Shown: piece after piece, positions 1-10,500 of the stretch
Position numbering within the stretch: the first letter of the stretch is position 1
How the letters are laid out: each line of letters opens with the position of its first letter
Origin: Trichomonas vaginalis G3
Taxonomy: Eukaryota > Parabasalia > Trichomonadida > Trichomonadidae
Length of the DNA: 64,000 nt
Assembly: GCF_026262505.1 (NCBI RefSeq)
Contig: NC_067206.1
Coordinates: 21,591,896 to 21,655,895 of the forward strand
Direction of reading: 5' to 3'
Program-made: the position numbers and the translations under genes
The notes under the pieces: generated by a model
Databases searched by the model: none
What the model was told of the DNA's origin: nothing
The model's input: the letters and a program-made list of their open reading frames with translations, nothing else

Positions 1-19
1 TTAATGAAAACATAAACGA

Positions 20-115
20 TAACATTTATTTCCTGTGTTGTTGTCAAAATGTTATGTTGTCATCATTTTTAAAAGAAGTTAATTAACATGGTAGCACATG
101 GTAACATGGTAACAC
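20..115 (-). repeat. Diverged copy of Polinton boundary module
   Basis: The core TTGTTGTCAAAATGTTATGT followed by an AAGAAGTTAATT block and a short minisatellite built on ACATGGTA/ACATGGTAAC matches the module at 28070-28165 and 40133-40225. There the minisatellite unit is CCGAGGGA instead. The core is conserved while the satellite unit differs. Confidence 0.6.
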
Positions 116-123
116 TGAAAAAA

Positions 124-444
124 TTAAATTTGGATTGAGTTTAAAAATTCATCTTTATTAAATTCATCTCTTCCAATCAATTTATTTATTCTATTAAATT
201 CTTTTATTTTTGCTTCACTCAGTTTAAGGATTGAACGGTAAGTTTCTAATTTTTCGATTATTTCTTTCCTCTCTTTATCGTTTTCAGCCCCACCGCATTG
301 CGGCTTCTTTTTGTAATAGCATATTTTTGATTTAATTTTGTTTAGTTTCTTTTTATATTCATCGTCTGGACTCTGAATCTTAATTGAATCAGGACTCTGA
401 ATCTTAATTGAATCAGGACTCTTGGATGCTTCGTTGTCACTCAT
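124..444 (-). CDS. Small coiled-coil virus-like protein
   Basis: A 106-residue lysine/glutamate-rich protein that I do not recognise. Residues 8-27 contain tandem copies of an eight-residue SPDSIKIQ unit, visible in DNA as a 24-bp direct repeat near 365-415. The rest is predicted to be helical and probably coiled coil (about residues 28-90). The ATG at 444 directly follows a T-rich tract ending in CGTAAGAA, the same start context as the E1 genes at 26993 and 28798. It is last in a four-gene minus-strand run, about 20 bp downstream of the zinc-finger frame. Function unknown. Confidence 0.45.
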   Translation of the reverse strand: MSDNEASKSPDSIKIQSPDSIKIQSPDDEYKKKLNKIKSKICYYKKKPQCGGAENDKERKEIIEKLETYRSILKLSEAKIKEFNRINKLIGRDEFNKDEFLNSIQI

Positions 445-463
445 TTCTTACGAAATAAAAAAA

Positions 464-1150
464 TTAAATATTATTTAAATATAATGGAGTAATAAAATAA
501 ATCGGAATTTCTATTAATTTATTGTCAACTTCAACTAATACATTACCGTTAATATATCTAACAAATTCAGCTATTGTGTCAAATCTTCGTCTTGAATTAA
601 TATGTGGTGCATATGGTTGCTGTGTCTTTTGCAACTGAACGTCTTGAATTAATCTCCCATTATTTTCTTTACATTTCTCACAATGCTTTAAAAATCTTCT
701 TTGGTTTTTCCTTTCTGGATCATCGCGGATAGAATAAACTTCTTCTTTACAATATGGACAAACTTTATAGCCGGTGAGTGCTTCAACGTCTGTTATTCTG
801 TCAGCGTGAAGTTTTCCACATGGACTCTGTGTTAATAAAATATTTACTGTTTCAAATTCTGGATCTATCATTATTGATTCCACTAATGGAAAGTCTACCT
901 TATTTATGTCCACGTCTTCTGGTTGAGGATCACAATAATAGAAATCAATATTAACATTTAACATTCTCGCTAATCTCTCACTTTCTGATGAAATGTCAAA
1001 CCCTTCATATGCATCTATTGCTTCATTTAAATAGCTTCTACGAGTTTTAGGATTAACACCATCAGGAATGTTATAGAAGCGTTTAAATAACCTTCTACCT
1101 TCTGCTTTAATTTGATTATCATTCATTTTAGCTGTTCCGTTTTTGTTCAT
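464..1150 (-). CDS. Zinc-finger virus-like protein
   Basis: 228 residues. Around residues 110-165 there is a CPYC pair followed by an HCEKC cluster, which reads as a treble-clef or C2H2-like zinc site, preceded by a GKLHADRITDVEALTGY segment. This layout resembles the N-terminal region of elongated family B DNA polymerases in invertebrate and protist Polinton-like elements, where a similar zinc site follows a stretch on hearing or reading ligand; that comparison is from memory and tentative. The start at 1150 follows an AT tract ending CTTACATAA. It lies 50 bp downstream of the 1200-2306 frame on the same strand. It could equally be a free-standing zinc-binding accessory protein. Confidence 0.45.
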   Translation of the reverse strand: MNKNGTAKMNDNQIKAEGRRLFKRFYNIPDGVNPKTRRSYLNEAIDAYEGFDISSESERLARMLNVNIDFYYCDPQPEDVDINKVDFPLVESIMIDPEFETVNILLTQSPCGKLHADRITDVEALTGYKVCPYCKEEVYSIRDDPERKNQRRFLKHCEKCKENNGRLIQDVQLQKTQQPYAPHINSRRRFDTIAEFVRYINGNVLVEVDNKLIEIPIYFITPLYLNNI

Positions 1151-1199
1151 TTATGTAAGAATAAAAAATTAAAAAATAAATAAAAATAAAGTTTATTTT

Positions 1200-2306
1200 T
1201 TAAAGCCCATAAAATGAATTAAGAACACATAAATTTTTATCATCCGCGACGTGACGAATACATTTTAATTTACTCAAGAATGCGTACCCTGATACATTAA
1301 ATCTAATTCCTGTCTTATTTAATTTCACAACTTTGAAAAGGAATGTATGAATAGCTATAAAATGATGAGAAGATGTTTTATGGGTTGCTTCCATTTTTTC
1401 TGAAATAAATGAATAAATATAATGCTTATACGTTTTCATATCTTTTATGTTCTTAATAACGAATGGTATAGACCTTTCAACTTCGTCTTCCTTCGGTGCT
1501 GTTCTTTCATATGAAACATTATTAGTATCTTCAATAATGAAACCACAATCACACAAAATTTTATAGGTTCCAATGGTTTCTTTTGATATTTTATCTAATA
1601 AATCAAAAACTTTATCAACACCCGTGCATTTATTTAAATAATAATTTGTGTAAATATCATGATCTTCTTTCTTAATCGTATTAGTTGCATATGTCACGTT
1701 TTTAAGAGCTTTTTTGAATTTTTCGGAATCTAAAGGTGGTGAAAGTAGGATACAGGGGTATTCTTCATTATCAATAAATTGTAACTTATGTTTACGAATA
1801 AATTTAGTACCTTCTTCTGAAAGTGTTTCGTCTATTTCACCATCTAATAAATTTTGTGTTGATTCTGAGACATAATTTTTATATCTTTCTTCATGAGATT
1901 TCTGAACTTCTGATTCTGAAGCTGGGATATTCATTAAACCCTCTACTTCATTTTCATTATATTTTTCAACTTCTCTTAATTCCTTAATTTTTTCATCTAT
2001 TTCATCTCTTATTTTTTTCAGTCTTTCAATTTCATTGTATTCATCATCTTTAATCCGTTCTTCATAATATTCGGGGAAAACATCAGGTTCTTTAGGTTTT
2101 TCTTCTTCAGATGTGGGATACAAGAAATTTATAACATCATCTTTATTCATTTTTCCATCATAATCTAAATCATTTAATAACTCGGCAAATTTTTGACAAT
2201 TTCTTAAATAATATTTATCAACTTCATAACCTACCTCCTCTAATATATCCTTTATTTCCCCGTTTGTGAATCCTAATTTTTTAACGTTGTTAGTTTTGAC
2301 GCTCAT
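1200..2306 (-). CDS. Unrecognised acidic helical virus-like protein
   Basis: About 368 residues when started at the ATG at 2306, chosen because it directly follows a TTTTTATTTTGTTTGAA tract identical in layout to the HNH gene starts at 23700 and 63077. Residues 1-70 look like a small helical or EF-hand-like domain (DLDYDGKMNKDDVI resembles a calcium-binding loop, weakly). Residues 90-120 are a charged coiled coil. The C-terminal half is mixed alpha/beta with a CDCG motif. No family is recognised. It is upstream of the zinc-finger gene on the same strand. Confidence 0.4.
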   Translation of the reverse strand: MSVKTNNVKKLGFTNGEIKDILEEVGYEVDKYYLRNCQKFAELLNDLDYDGKMNKDDVINFLYPTSEEEKPKEPDVFPEYYEERIKDDEYNEIERLKKIRDEIDEKIKELREVEKYNENEVEGLMNIPASESEVQKSHEERYKNYVSESTQNLLDGEIDETLSEEGTKFIRKHKLQFIDNEEYPCILLSPPLDSEKFKKALKNVTYATNTIKKEDHDIYTNYYLNKCTGVDKVFDLLDKISKETIGTYKILCDCGFIIEDTNNVSYERTAPKEDEVERSIPFVIKNIKDMKTYKHYIYSFISEKMEATHKTSSHHFIAIHTFLFKVVKLNKTGIRFNVSGYAFLSKLKCIRHVADDKNLCVLNSFYGL

Positions 2307-2536
2307 TTCAAACAAAATAAAAAAATAAAATAATAAACATAACTAAGTTTTAATTTTTCGTAAGACATTAATTTTTAAAGTTTATTTTTTTAAAATTTTT
2401 TTATTTTTTATTTCATTATGGTAGTGAATCTTTCATTCATGAAAATAATTATTTCTAATTTCTTTTATTCTCTCGTACATACTAGATTTGAAGAATTCGG
2501 AACTTTTACCATAATCTCCTAAATGTTTTCTTATCC

Positions 2537-3022
2537 CTAACGTGTGCCAGTTATTATATGAAACTGAATAAACTTTATCTTTATCTTTACACCTTTCATT
2601 ACTTCCAATATATTATATCTCAGTTTTGATTTAGCATTTTCATATTCATTAGCGTTTAATAATTCACAGTCTTCCTTTTTAAATTGATGTTTAAGATATT
2701 CAGGATTTAATACTCTACGTTTATATGCTCCTAACTTAGTTCTAAAGGTTTTTCTACAAAATTTAGGAATTCCATCCTCTTTAATGTCATCAATGATTTC
2801 CATTTCATTATTTTCAATTTCTTCTTCTCGTTTATGAGGTCTTTGATTATGACTCCATTGATTCCATGAAATTAAATATTCTTTATCATTATATTTATAC
2901 CTCATTAGCTTATTTTGGCTTTCATATTCATTTAATAATTCACAATCTTCATTTTTAAATTGAAGTTTAACCCATTCAGGATTTAAATGATGTTTAATTA
3001 ATCGCGGAATATCTGACATCAT
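2537..3022 (-). CDS. Two-repeat giant-virus-type modular protein
   Basis: 161 residues with an internal duplication. Both halves carry LNPEW/LNPEY, K-QFK, EDCELLN and a Y-K-LRY stretch, near residues 12-45 and 106-140. Short modules of this type (FEEEGCELL-x-Y-x-K-RY) are, as I recall, common in giant-virus, phage and protist proteins associated with nucleases. No catalytic domain is visible, so nucleic-acid binding is only an inference. Two in-frame ATGs lie at 3022 and 3019. The upstream TTTTTTTATCTTTTATAAAAG tract fits the element's start motif. Confidence 0.45.
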   Translation of the reverse strand: MMSDIPRLIKHHLNPEWVKLQFKNEDCELLNEYESQNKLMRYKYNDKEYLISWNQWSHNQRPHKREEEIENNEMEIIDDIKEDGIPKFCRKTFRTKLGAYKRRVLNPEYLKHQFKKEDCELLNANEYENAKSKLRYNILEVMKGVKIKIKFIQFHIITGTR

Positions 3023-3172
3023 CTATATATAGCTTCTTTTATAAAAGATAAAAAAATAAATTATTTTAAAATTAATGTTAATTTTTTAATGATTTATAAA
3101 TAAATATATTTTAATGCATCGTCTATATATAGATGTAACAAAAAAAGTCACTAAACCCGTCATATCCTACTA

Positions 3173-3544
3173 CTATTGTGATTCAATTTTTTGTTTATAA
3201 TTCATAACTTGTGGTTCTTTTAGTTTATTTGAAAGTAATCTAATGAAATCATCAAGTGCAATAACTTTTGGATTCTCAGTTCTTCCAATAGTTTTATCAT
3301 GTTTTCTAAAATGATCAGTAAATTGTAATGAAGTATCTGAAAGTTTTGCAATATATGCAGATAAATCTTTGAGATCAGTTTCACACCTGTTTATTGCTCG
3401 CTCTAATTTTTCCAATTTTTCTTTTGCTTCTTCAACGACAGGGTCTTTTTGATACTCGCTACGACTGACGTGTTCCTTTGCATTTTGTGCTTGCATTAAT
3501 ACTGCATCCTTTGTTTTATTTGCAAGTTCTTTGATCTTTTCCAT
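3173..3544 (-). CDS. BAR-domain-like protein, short
   Basis: The ATG at 3544 (MEKIKELANKTKD) is preferred over one 57 bp upstream because the extra residues look like leader sequence. The protein is about 123 residues, a helical coiled coil with heptads (VVEEAKEKLEKLERAINRCETD) and a TDHFRKHDKT segment resembling the first half of amphiphysin/BAR vesicle-coat proteins that bend membranes. BAR domains are usually about 200-230 residues, so this looks 3-prime truncated; the stop lies next to the virus-like cluster, and insertion there could have cut it. A short helical protein of another kind is possible. Confidence 0.45.
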   Translation of the reverse strand: MEKIKELANKTKDAVLMQAQNAKEHVSRSEYQKDPVVEEAKEKLEKLERAINRCETDLKDLSAYIAKLSDTSLQFTDHFRKHDKTIGRTENPKVIALDDFIRLLSNKLKEPQVMNYKQKIESQ

Positions 3545-3637
3545 TTCTAACAATCTGATATTTAAAATCGTTTCCGAAAAATTATGAAAAATTGAAAACA
3601 TTTGAAAGTTTATACGGATTTATTAAAAAACAAACAT

Positions 3638-4492
3638 TTAAAGGAATTTAACAGTTGATTCAGCAATATAACTTATGGAAGGTGATGCGTAGGGAAAATA
3701 TTGGAACCAGAACTCTTCCAAGTTGATAACAGATCCATCTTCCAATTTCAACCAATCTTTATCAGAATCAGTGCTAGAATCATTCATTAACTTAACACTC
3801 TTTGTTTCATCTTTAAATACAAAAACATTTGGTCTTTCTAAAGAAACTGAAAACTTTTCATTTCCTATTTTCCAACCTCGTGAAATTATCGACATAAAAA
3901 GGGTTGGAAGCTTTGTCCCAACAGAGGAAAATGGTCCAAAGTGATAAAATATGGAACAAAAGATTTCAGGAGTGATAATATCTGAATGATATATAAATTT
4001 AATTAACTGATCAATTTGAGCGAATCCAGCAAAACTTGATGGGATAAATTTTCCAAAATCAACTGATAAATGCTCTGGATAGAGTTTACAAAAGTTATTC
4101 CATTGTGTTGATAAAAATATGGACCATAGCTCTGAAGGAATGCCTTCCGGAATCTGATATACTGATTCTAATGAATTTCTTGGAGCAGTTTTCGAATAAA
4201 CATACCATTTTCCCTTTTCTAATACTTCAATTTTGTGAAAACCAAATATAGAAAAGTTCTTTTGAAGAGATCTTGGCTTTACATCAATAACAGCACTAAA
4301 AACAGAAGCATTAACTACAATATTCCCTTGATCATTTCTGAAGATTCCAATCTTTAGTCTCCCTGCTGGGTGTTCTCCGACCCAATCTAAGGAAAGTTGA
4401 ACTTTTTGACCAAAATCTAGCTTATTTGGTCCTTTAGTTTTAGATAATAGTCGAGATGCGAGACCAGGAGGAATATCGATTTGATCATTCAT
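3638..4492 (-). CDS. Initiator-binding-domain (IBD) family protein
   Basis: 284 residues. The N-terminal 100 residues (PPGLASRLLSK, then FGQKVQLSLDWVG, then VFSAVIDVKPRSLQKNF and FGF) match the layout of the trichomonad initiator-binding domain first described in IBP39, a winged-helix fold that binds the Inr element of protein-coding genes in the nucleus. The C-terminal part is a conserved-looking mixed domain with LSTQWNNFCKLYP and an acidic stretch (DSSTDSDKD) that I cannot name. It is probably a transcription factor. An Inr-like TCATTTTT lies 1-8 bases before the ATG, giving a very short leader. IBD assignment is moderately secure; target genes are unknown. Confidence 0.6.
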   Translation of the reverse strand: MNDQIDIPPGLASRLLSKTKGPNKLDFGQKVQLSLDWVGEHPAGRLKIGIFRNDQGNIVVNASVFSAVIDVKPRSLQKNFSIFGFHKIEVLEKGKWYVYSKTAPRNSLESVYQIPEGIPSELWSIFLSTQWNNFCKLYPEHLSVDFGKFIPSSFAGFAQIDQLIKFIYHSDIITPEIFCSIFYHFGPFSSVGTKLPTLFMSIISRGWKIGNEKFSVSLERPNVFVFKDETKSVKLMNDSSTDSDKDWLKLEDGSVINLEEFWFQYFPYASPSISYIAESTVKFL

Positions 4493-4500
4493 AAAAATGA
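4493..4500 (-). promoter_or_regulatory. Initiator (Inr) candidate for IBD gene
   Basis: Read on the minus strand this is TCATTTTT directly before ATG. It fits the trichomonad Inr consensus TCA(+1)Y(T/A) and would give a leader of about six bases. Confidence 0.5.
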
Positions 4501-4598
4501 TATCAAAAATACAAATAAATGTATATAAAATTCAATAATAATAGTTATAAAAGGTAAAACAATACATTTTTTACTACAATAAAAAATATTTCCGTATT

Positions 4599-5951
4599 TT
4601 ACTGTCTCTTCTTATGCTTCTTGAATCGAGAACGGATCAACTCTGGATTCGTTACTTCAATTTGCCTAAGAAGCATTTTGAAGTGCTTATCAATATCTTT
4701 CAAACCTTCAACTTGAAGTTCTTTCAATTTTTTGATAGTAACCGAAACAAAATCTACAATTTCCATCTGAAACGGCTTCGTTTTTTCATTCGATTTAATT
4801 TTATATTCTTTCACTTTTACGATTTCTTTCTTGCTATTATCCAGGAGATTAATACAATCATCTTTCATGCCAAATTTCGCAACGCCTTCTTCAACAATTT
4901 TGTCAACAAACGCTTGCATTCCCTGTGTATAGTTTATCCAGCTGTTGTAATGGCTAAGTCCGAGAGGGGAGTATATATTGTCTTGACATTCATTCTGATG
5001 CTTCGTTGAGTCTTCAATTCTCTTCATAAAAGAATTTCGAAGTTGACGAGAAAGTTTGTAAATATCATGATCCATTTGGTCTGCACCTGGCGATGATAAC
5101 TTTTCGATTATATTCTCGAGCTTTATTTCTCTTTGGTCTAAGAATTCAAGAAATCTGATGTGGCAATGCTCTGTATGAATTATTCTGTCAATGAATGAGT
5201 GTATATCAGCTGGAATTCTTGCAGGAGATGCCATCATAACGTCTCTGAGGTCTTCAATTTCTTTTTCTTCGAAATTGTTGTAAATACTTTTAACAAAAGC
5301 CTGAGTAATTGTTGAAGAAGGTAATTTCTTGCAGTGTAAAAGTAAGTCAATTGTTGGATCGACAAGATCTGCGGCGATTTCGAATGGAGTTCTTCCATTT
5401 GAGTCAGGAGCTGCTCTATCAGCTCCATGATCAAGAAGTATGCGTACACACTCTGCTTGATTTTGTTTTATTGCGAAATGTAGCGCAGACCTTTTTCCAA
5501 CGGTTAATTGAGATTCGTAATCAAGTAAAACTTGGCATGAGTTGTAATCTCCTTTGTTAATAGCATGAAATAGCGCGATTTCGTCAGATTTGTTAGTTAC
5601 ATTTGGATTCGCTTCATATTCAAGTAATAAATTAACAGCTTCTCGATTTCCTGAATTAACGGCAGTAATCAAAGCAGGAGTTCCGCTTCTTGTTTTCGAA
5701 TTGGGATCAACACCGGCTTTTAATAGAGCAAGTAACGACTTATTTTTTTTCAATTTGATTGCATAGTGAAGAGGGGGTGGTAAACTCGTACAATTCGGCG
5801 AATATGGATCACAACCTTTATCAATAAGATATTTAATAGTGTCTGTATCGTTTTCATTAATGCAAAAATGAAGGAAAGTCATTCCGCCTATTAGCTGATT
5901 TGGGTCACCTCCTGCATCAAGAATTGCTTTAAGCTCTTCTATTGATGACAT
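4599..5951 (-). CDS. Ankyrin-repeat protein
   Basis: 450 residues. From about residue 1 to 215 there are six or more ankyrin repeats (units such as TFLHFCINENDTDTIKYLI, NSGNREAVNLLLEYEANPN and SALHFAIKQNQAECVRILLDHGAD), a protein-protein interaction scaffold. Residues 230-450 are charged and helical, with a basic C-terminal tail ending in KKHKKRQ. Large ankyrin families are typical of trichomonads; the partner is unknown. It is divergent from the PRP38 gene, with only 56 bp between the two start codons, so they may share a bidirectional promoter. It reads open from start to stop. Confidence 0.8.
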   Translation of the reverse strand: MSSIEELKAILDAGGDPNQLIGGMTFLHFCINENDTDTIKYLIDKGCDPYSPNCTSLPPPLHYAIKLKKNKSLLALLKAGVDPNSKTRSGTPALITAVNSGNREAVNLLLEYEANPNVTNKSDEIALFHAINKGDYNSCQVLLDYESQLTVGKRSALHFAIKQNQAECVRILLDHGADRAAPDSNGRTPFEIAADLVDPTIDLLLHCKKLPSSTITQAFVKSIYNNFEEKEIEDLRDVMMASPARIPADIHSFIDRIIHTEHCHIRFLEFLDQREIKLENIIEKLSSPGADQMDHDIYKLSRQLRNSFMKRIEDSTKHQNECQDNIYSPLGLSHYNSWINYTQGMQAFVDKIVEEGVAKFGMKDDCINLLDNSKKEIVKVKEYKIKSNEKTKPFQMEIVDFVSVTIKKLKELQVEGLKDIDKHFKMLLRQIEVTNPELIRSRFKKHKKRQ

Positions 5952-6007
5952 TGAGGTGAAAATAAAATAATTTTGACGTCAATTTTACAAACAAAAAAAG
6001 ATTTTAC

Positions 6008-6868
6008 ATGTCAAAAAATAAAAAATTGCCATTTTCGAAAATTACATCCGAAGAAAAAGAGAAAGAGAAAGGAAAGGAAGATAATTATGTGCATCCATGG
6101 TGGACAGACACATATTCTTTTAAGAAGTATGTCAGAGGCGTTGCTCCTCAGCATCTAATCGACACTTCCACACGACATAGAATATACAATTCTGTATATT
6201 GGCAACAACATTGTTTTGGTGTTAATTTACTGACATTAGTTGATCGAGCACAATCTTTGAAAGGCGTTGGAGGTGTTTATGGCTTGTTTCGTGAACCTTG
6301 TAATTTCATTTGCCTATTTTTAAAACTTTTAGAATTAGAACCATCAAAAAAAGTTATTGAGGGCTTTCTAAACACGAAATCCTGGCAAATGAAACACCTA
6401 AGACTTCTTGCTGCTCTTTATGTTCGTTTCGTTTTCCCTGCTGAAGAAGTTTATTTGATTTTAGAGGGATTATTAGGGCAGTACTTTAAAGTCGCTGTTC
6501 TAAGAGAGGAAGGCTTCAAAGTAGAATACTTTGATACTGTTATTTATTCATTTTTGCATGATAAATTTTGGTGCGGAATAACATTTCCACCATTAACTCC
6601 AAGAAACAATCTCCCTCCCCGAATAACACCATTAGCACACATGGCCGATAAAATTAAAGAAGAAGAATTTGCCAAACTTGGAATGAACAAAGATGGAGAA
6701 TTATTTGAAGAGATTGAAAAGAGAAAATCAGAAGAAAAGCAATCAGGAAGAATCCAATTTAAAGTCAAAAAGAAGGTTCCTGTTCCAGCGCCACAAAAAT
6801 CAGAGGCCAATGAAATTGCTGAAGAGAACAAACTTAGAGCAATGCTTGGCTTACCACTACTTCATTAG
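6008..6868 (+). CDS. PRP38: Pre-mRNA-splicing factor 38 (PRP38)
   Basis: 286 residues. After a basic N-terminus, residues about 45-215 carry the PRP38 family pattern: IYNSVYWQQHCFGVN, GVYGLFREPCNFICLF, FLNTKSWQMKHLRLLAALYVR and a YFDTVIYSFLHDKFWCG end. PRP38 belongs to the spliceosomal B complex and is needed for U4/U6 unwinding during activation. The C-terminal tail (residues 215-286) is charged, with KKKVPVPAPQK. The gene is intact, uninterrupted and divergent from the ankyrin gene. Its presence fits an organism that keeps a spliceosome despite few introns. Confidence 0.85.
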   Translation: MSKNKKLPFSKITSEEKEKEKGKEDNYVHPWWTDTYSFKKYVRGVAPQHLIDTSTRHRIYNSVYWQQHCFGVNLLTLVDRAQSLKGVGGVYGLFREPCNFICLFLKLLELEPSKKVIEGFLNTKSWQMKHLRLLAALYVRFVFPAEEVYLILEGLLGQYFKVAVLREEGFKVEYFDTVIYSFLHDKFWCGITFPPLTPRNNLPPRITPLAHMADKIKEEEFAKLGMNKDGELFEEIEKRKSEEKQSGRIQFKVKKKVPVPAPQKSEANEIAEENKLRAMLGLPLLH

Positions 6869-7513
6869 CTACTACTGCCTAATATGAAAGCTTGTTATAA
6901 ATGTATGTTTATTGAAAATTTTTTCAGATTCTTCTTCTTTAGGAAGTTGCTACATTGCACCATCAATATTCAAGCATAACACGACAAATAATTATTAATA
7001 GATAACAATTCTGCTGAAAAATCTGAATCAGAATTTCAGATCCATTATTAAAATTCGCCGAAAATTAAAATGCGGATCATCATATATGAGAATTATCCTA
7101 TAATCAACTTGAACCAAATTATGGTGTTTTTATAGTTGTTTATAATTAAATCCGAAAGATTCACAATTTAATTCTCAAATTCATTATCCGGACGGCAACA
7201 AATATAAACACTTTTGAATCAGTTAGAACATGTATTTGCTATACTTCATGTCCTGACTATTATTTTCAAAATTTGGATCATTCTGATAACCAGTTCAAAA
7301 TTCAATGTTGATGGCTAAGTATACATCGTTAATACAATGAAAATTCAACTATATAGTTGTAATATGATAATTCCGGCAAACCATATTTTTTGAATTGAGC
7401 AGATCGTTGAACTTCCAAAATTGGAAATTATTTTTTAACATCATATTCTAAACATAAATTAGAATTTTTTTGACGACATTTGTCATGTTTTTGCCATAAT
7501 CTAATTTTTTTCA
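6869..7513. other. Intergenic spacer, no gene seen
   Basis: 645 bases of AT-rich sequence. No long reading frame, no clear repeat and no RNA gene is visible. A T-rich tract ending in TTTTTTTCA precedes the next start codon and may belong to its promoter. Confidence 0.6.
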
Positions 7514-10500
7514 ATGTTTTTGTTATTATTTGCTCTTGCAACATCCCTTGTAAGAGATAGCAGTCGTCACAAACGTGTTCGCCATCATCATCACCCACTC
7601 AGATATCAGATTGAAGAACCACGTTTCCGAAGTTATCAATTTAATCCTTTAGAATTTGAAGAGAATTCATACGAAGATGAAGAAAATCCATTCGATTACG
7701 AGTTTAACGAAGATGAATTCGACGTTAATGGTTTTGGTAAGAAATTCAAGAAAGCTGTTAAAAAAGTAGGTAAAGCCGTAGGCCACGCCGCAAAAGGTGT
7801 TACAAAAGGTGTCGCTAAGGGCGTCAAGGAAGTCGGAAAAGGCGTCGGAAAAGTCGGAAAGGAAGTCGGAAAGGGCGTCGGAAAAGTTGGAAAGGAAGTC
7901 GGAAAGGGCGTCGGAAAAGTTGGAAAGGAAGTCGGAAAGGGCGTCGGAAAGGTAGGAAAGGAAGTCGGAAAGGGCGTCGGAAAGGTAGGAAAGGAAGTCG
8001 GAAAGGGCGTCGGAAAGGTTGGAAAGGCAGTAGGAAAGGAAGTCAAGAAGGTTACAAAACAATCAGTTAAGATTGTTAAAGCCTCAATCAAATCTTCCTT
8101 AAGAGTTGTTCAAGCCGCAGCTCACATTACTGAAGGTGCTGTCCGTATTTCAGTTGCTCCTCACCACGCTGCCCGTATTCTCAAGCAAACAGGACGCCGC
8201 CTTGGAAAGGATGCTAAGCGCTTCAAAGAAGACTTCAAGCCAATCGTACATGTTACAAAGCAAGCTCTTAAGGTTCTTAAGAAGATTGCTCCATACATCG
8301 GCCCGGTACTCGCTATTATTCCAGGTATTGGTCAAATTTATCTTGTTGCACAAGTTGCTTACACATTATCTACAGTTTACAAGGCTTATGCTATCTACAA
8401 GGCCCTCGAAGGTGCATACTATGGTATTAAATATCATAACCTTGATGCAGTCGTTGGTGGTGTTCTCAGCACATGCGGTGCTTTGGGTGTCCCAGGCGTT
8501 GACAAGGCCGCTCAGATCTACCATGAAGGCTCAATGCTCTACAAGGCCGTCAAGAACAAAGATCTTGGAATGGCTTTGGATGGCTTGGTTTCTATTGCAT
8601 CGAACCACAAAGCAATTAAGAATTGGGCTATGGAAACGGTCGGCAACAACGAATTCCTACGGCAAGGCCTGGATTACTACGAACAAGGTAAACAGATTTA
8701 CAAGGAAGGTAAGCAGATTTACAGAGCCGTCAAGGACGGAGACATTGCAAGTGCACTTGCAGGTGCTACAACAATGCTCTCCGATTACGTTCCATCCGAT
8801 AAATTGAAGAGATTTGCAGATGTCGCAAGTAAGGTTTCCTACACAGTCAGTGCCATTGAGAAGAAGAAGTTCGGTACAGCTCTCGAGCTCATTGCCGGTG
8901 GAGCCAACGCCGTCTTCCATACAGACTTTACAGATAATCTTGTCAAACAGACATCCACATTACACCAGCTCTCCAGAGACATCAAGTCTGGCCATATCGG
9001 AACAGCATACAACACAATCGCCTCTGTTTACAACATCACATTACCAGATAAGACAGTTCAAGAGATCGAGAAGATGGTTACAATGAAGAACAAGGTCACA
9101 GACATCTACAAGGAGCTCGAGAAAGGCCATATTGCAACAGCTTACGGCAAATTCGCTGCTGCATTCAACTTATCCGTTCCTGTCCTCGAGAAAGCCATTG
9201 CTTTAGAGAAGACATACATGGACAAGGCCAGAACAATCAAGAGCGCCTACGAACTCTCCAAGGAAGGCAAATACGACGAAGCATTTGCCAAATTAAACTC
9301 TGCGGGAGTCCACTTAGGCCAGGAGAACGAACAGACAATCCAGGAACTCATGAAGACACAGAAGGAACTCTACGTTGTCTACAAGGATGTCAAGGCCGGC
9401 AAATACGGTAAAGCTTACCAAGCATTACACGAGAACTTCAACATCACAATTCCAAATGAAATTCTTGAGTCAATAAACCGCGGTATCCAAGTCCGTGACC
9501 AAGTCAAGGCCTACCACCATCAGGCAATCCAAATCCGCGATGCTGCCAAGCACGGAAACATCTCCGGTGCTTATGTCATGTTTGTAGAACTCACAGGCAC
9601 AACATTGAACAAGACAAAGGAGCAGCAATTGAGATCATTAGAAGAAAAGATTGCTCAGTTCGAGGAATTCGGCAAACAAGTCAAACGTGGCAATTTCGAT
9701 ACAGAAAGATTCACACAGATCACTGGTATCAAGCTTTCTCAATCTGTTGAAGCCAAGATTGCCTTTGCTAACAAGTATTACGCTGATATTTCATACGCCA
9801 AGAAACTTGTTGATGATAAGAAGTATGAAGAAGCTGTCCATGAAATCAACAGAAAACTCAGACTCAATCTCAAACCAGAAGAGATCACAAAACTCTACGA
9901 AACAGTTCAGACATCTGTTGATTTGATGAATACAGGAAATGCTACAAAGGGATTAGTTCTTTTCGAACAAGTCACAGGCATGAAGATATTAGACCAATAC
10001 CAGCAAATCATGGACATCAAGGCAAAGATCCAGGCAGTCAAGGAAATCATCAACCAAGGAAAGGAAGCTGATGTAAGTCAACTGGGAATCAATGGAATCC
10101 AGAACGAAATGGATGATTACCAGATGCAGCAAGAGTTCTGCGATTTCGAATACGAAATGGGTCAAATGGAAGCTAACATAGAAAGTGGAAACTACAACCA
10201 GGCAATCAAGATCAAACACGCTCCTAAGTTTGTAAAGAACGCTGTTAACAAGATCAACAGAGAAATTGAAAGAGTCAAGGAACAGATCGCTAGAAACAAG
10301 CAGATCATCAAGGATTCCGTTGACAACAAGCTTAGAAAGGTATTGCCATTCTTACAGAAGAAGAAGACACAAGAAGTCCCAGATTTCATTGCTAACTTCG
10401 ATGTCAACTCAATGATCGAAACAAACGAAATCGACACAACACACTTGAGATACTACGGCCATCACCACGGATTGAAGACAAGAAAGGTCAAGAAGGTCGA

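Larger units (their letters stand above)
1..3150 (-). mobile_element. Virus-like gene cluster, cut by window edge
   Basis: Four minus-strand reading frames lie head to tail with short AT-rich spacers. Their start regions (T-rich tract, TATTT, then GTAAGAA or TTTGAA just before ATG) match those of replication-type genes in Polinton E1. The first 115 bases carry a diverged copy of the boundary module that recurs at the E1 ends. One gene has a duplicated domain found in giant viruses and phages. I infer a remnant or edge of a Polinton-like or related element of a different family from E1-E3. Its left limit is outside the window; its right limit, just before the BAR-like gene at 3173, is approximate. 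Treated as a fossil. Confidence 0.5.

Noticed and set aside
7667-8091. Minus-strand frames of 131 residues rich in FPTS or DFLS repeats
   Set aside because: Mirror images of the 33-bp coding repeat on the opposite strand.
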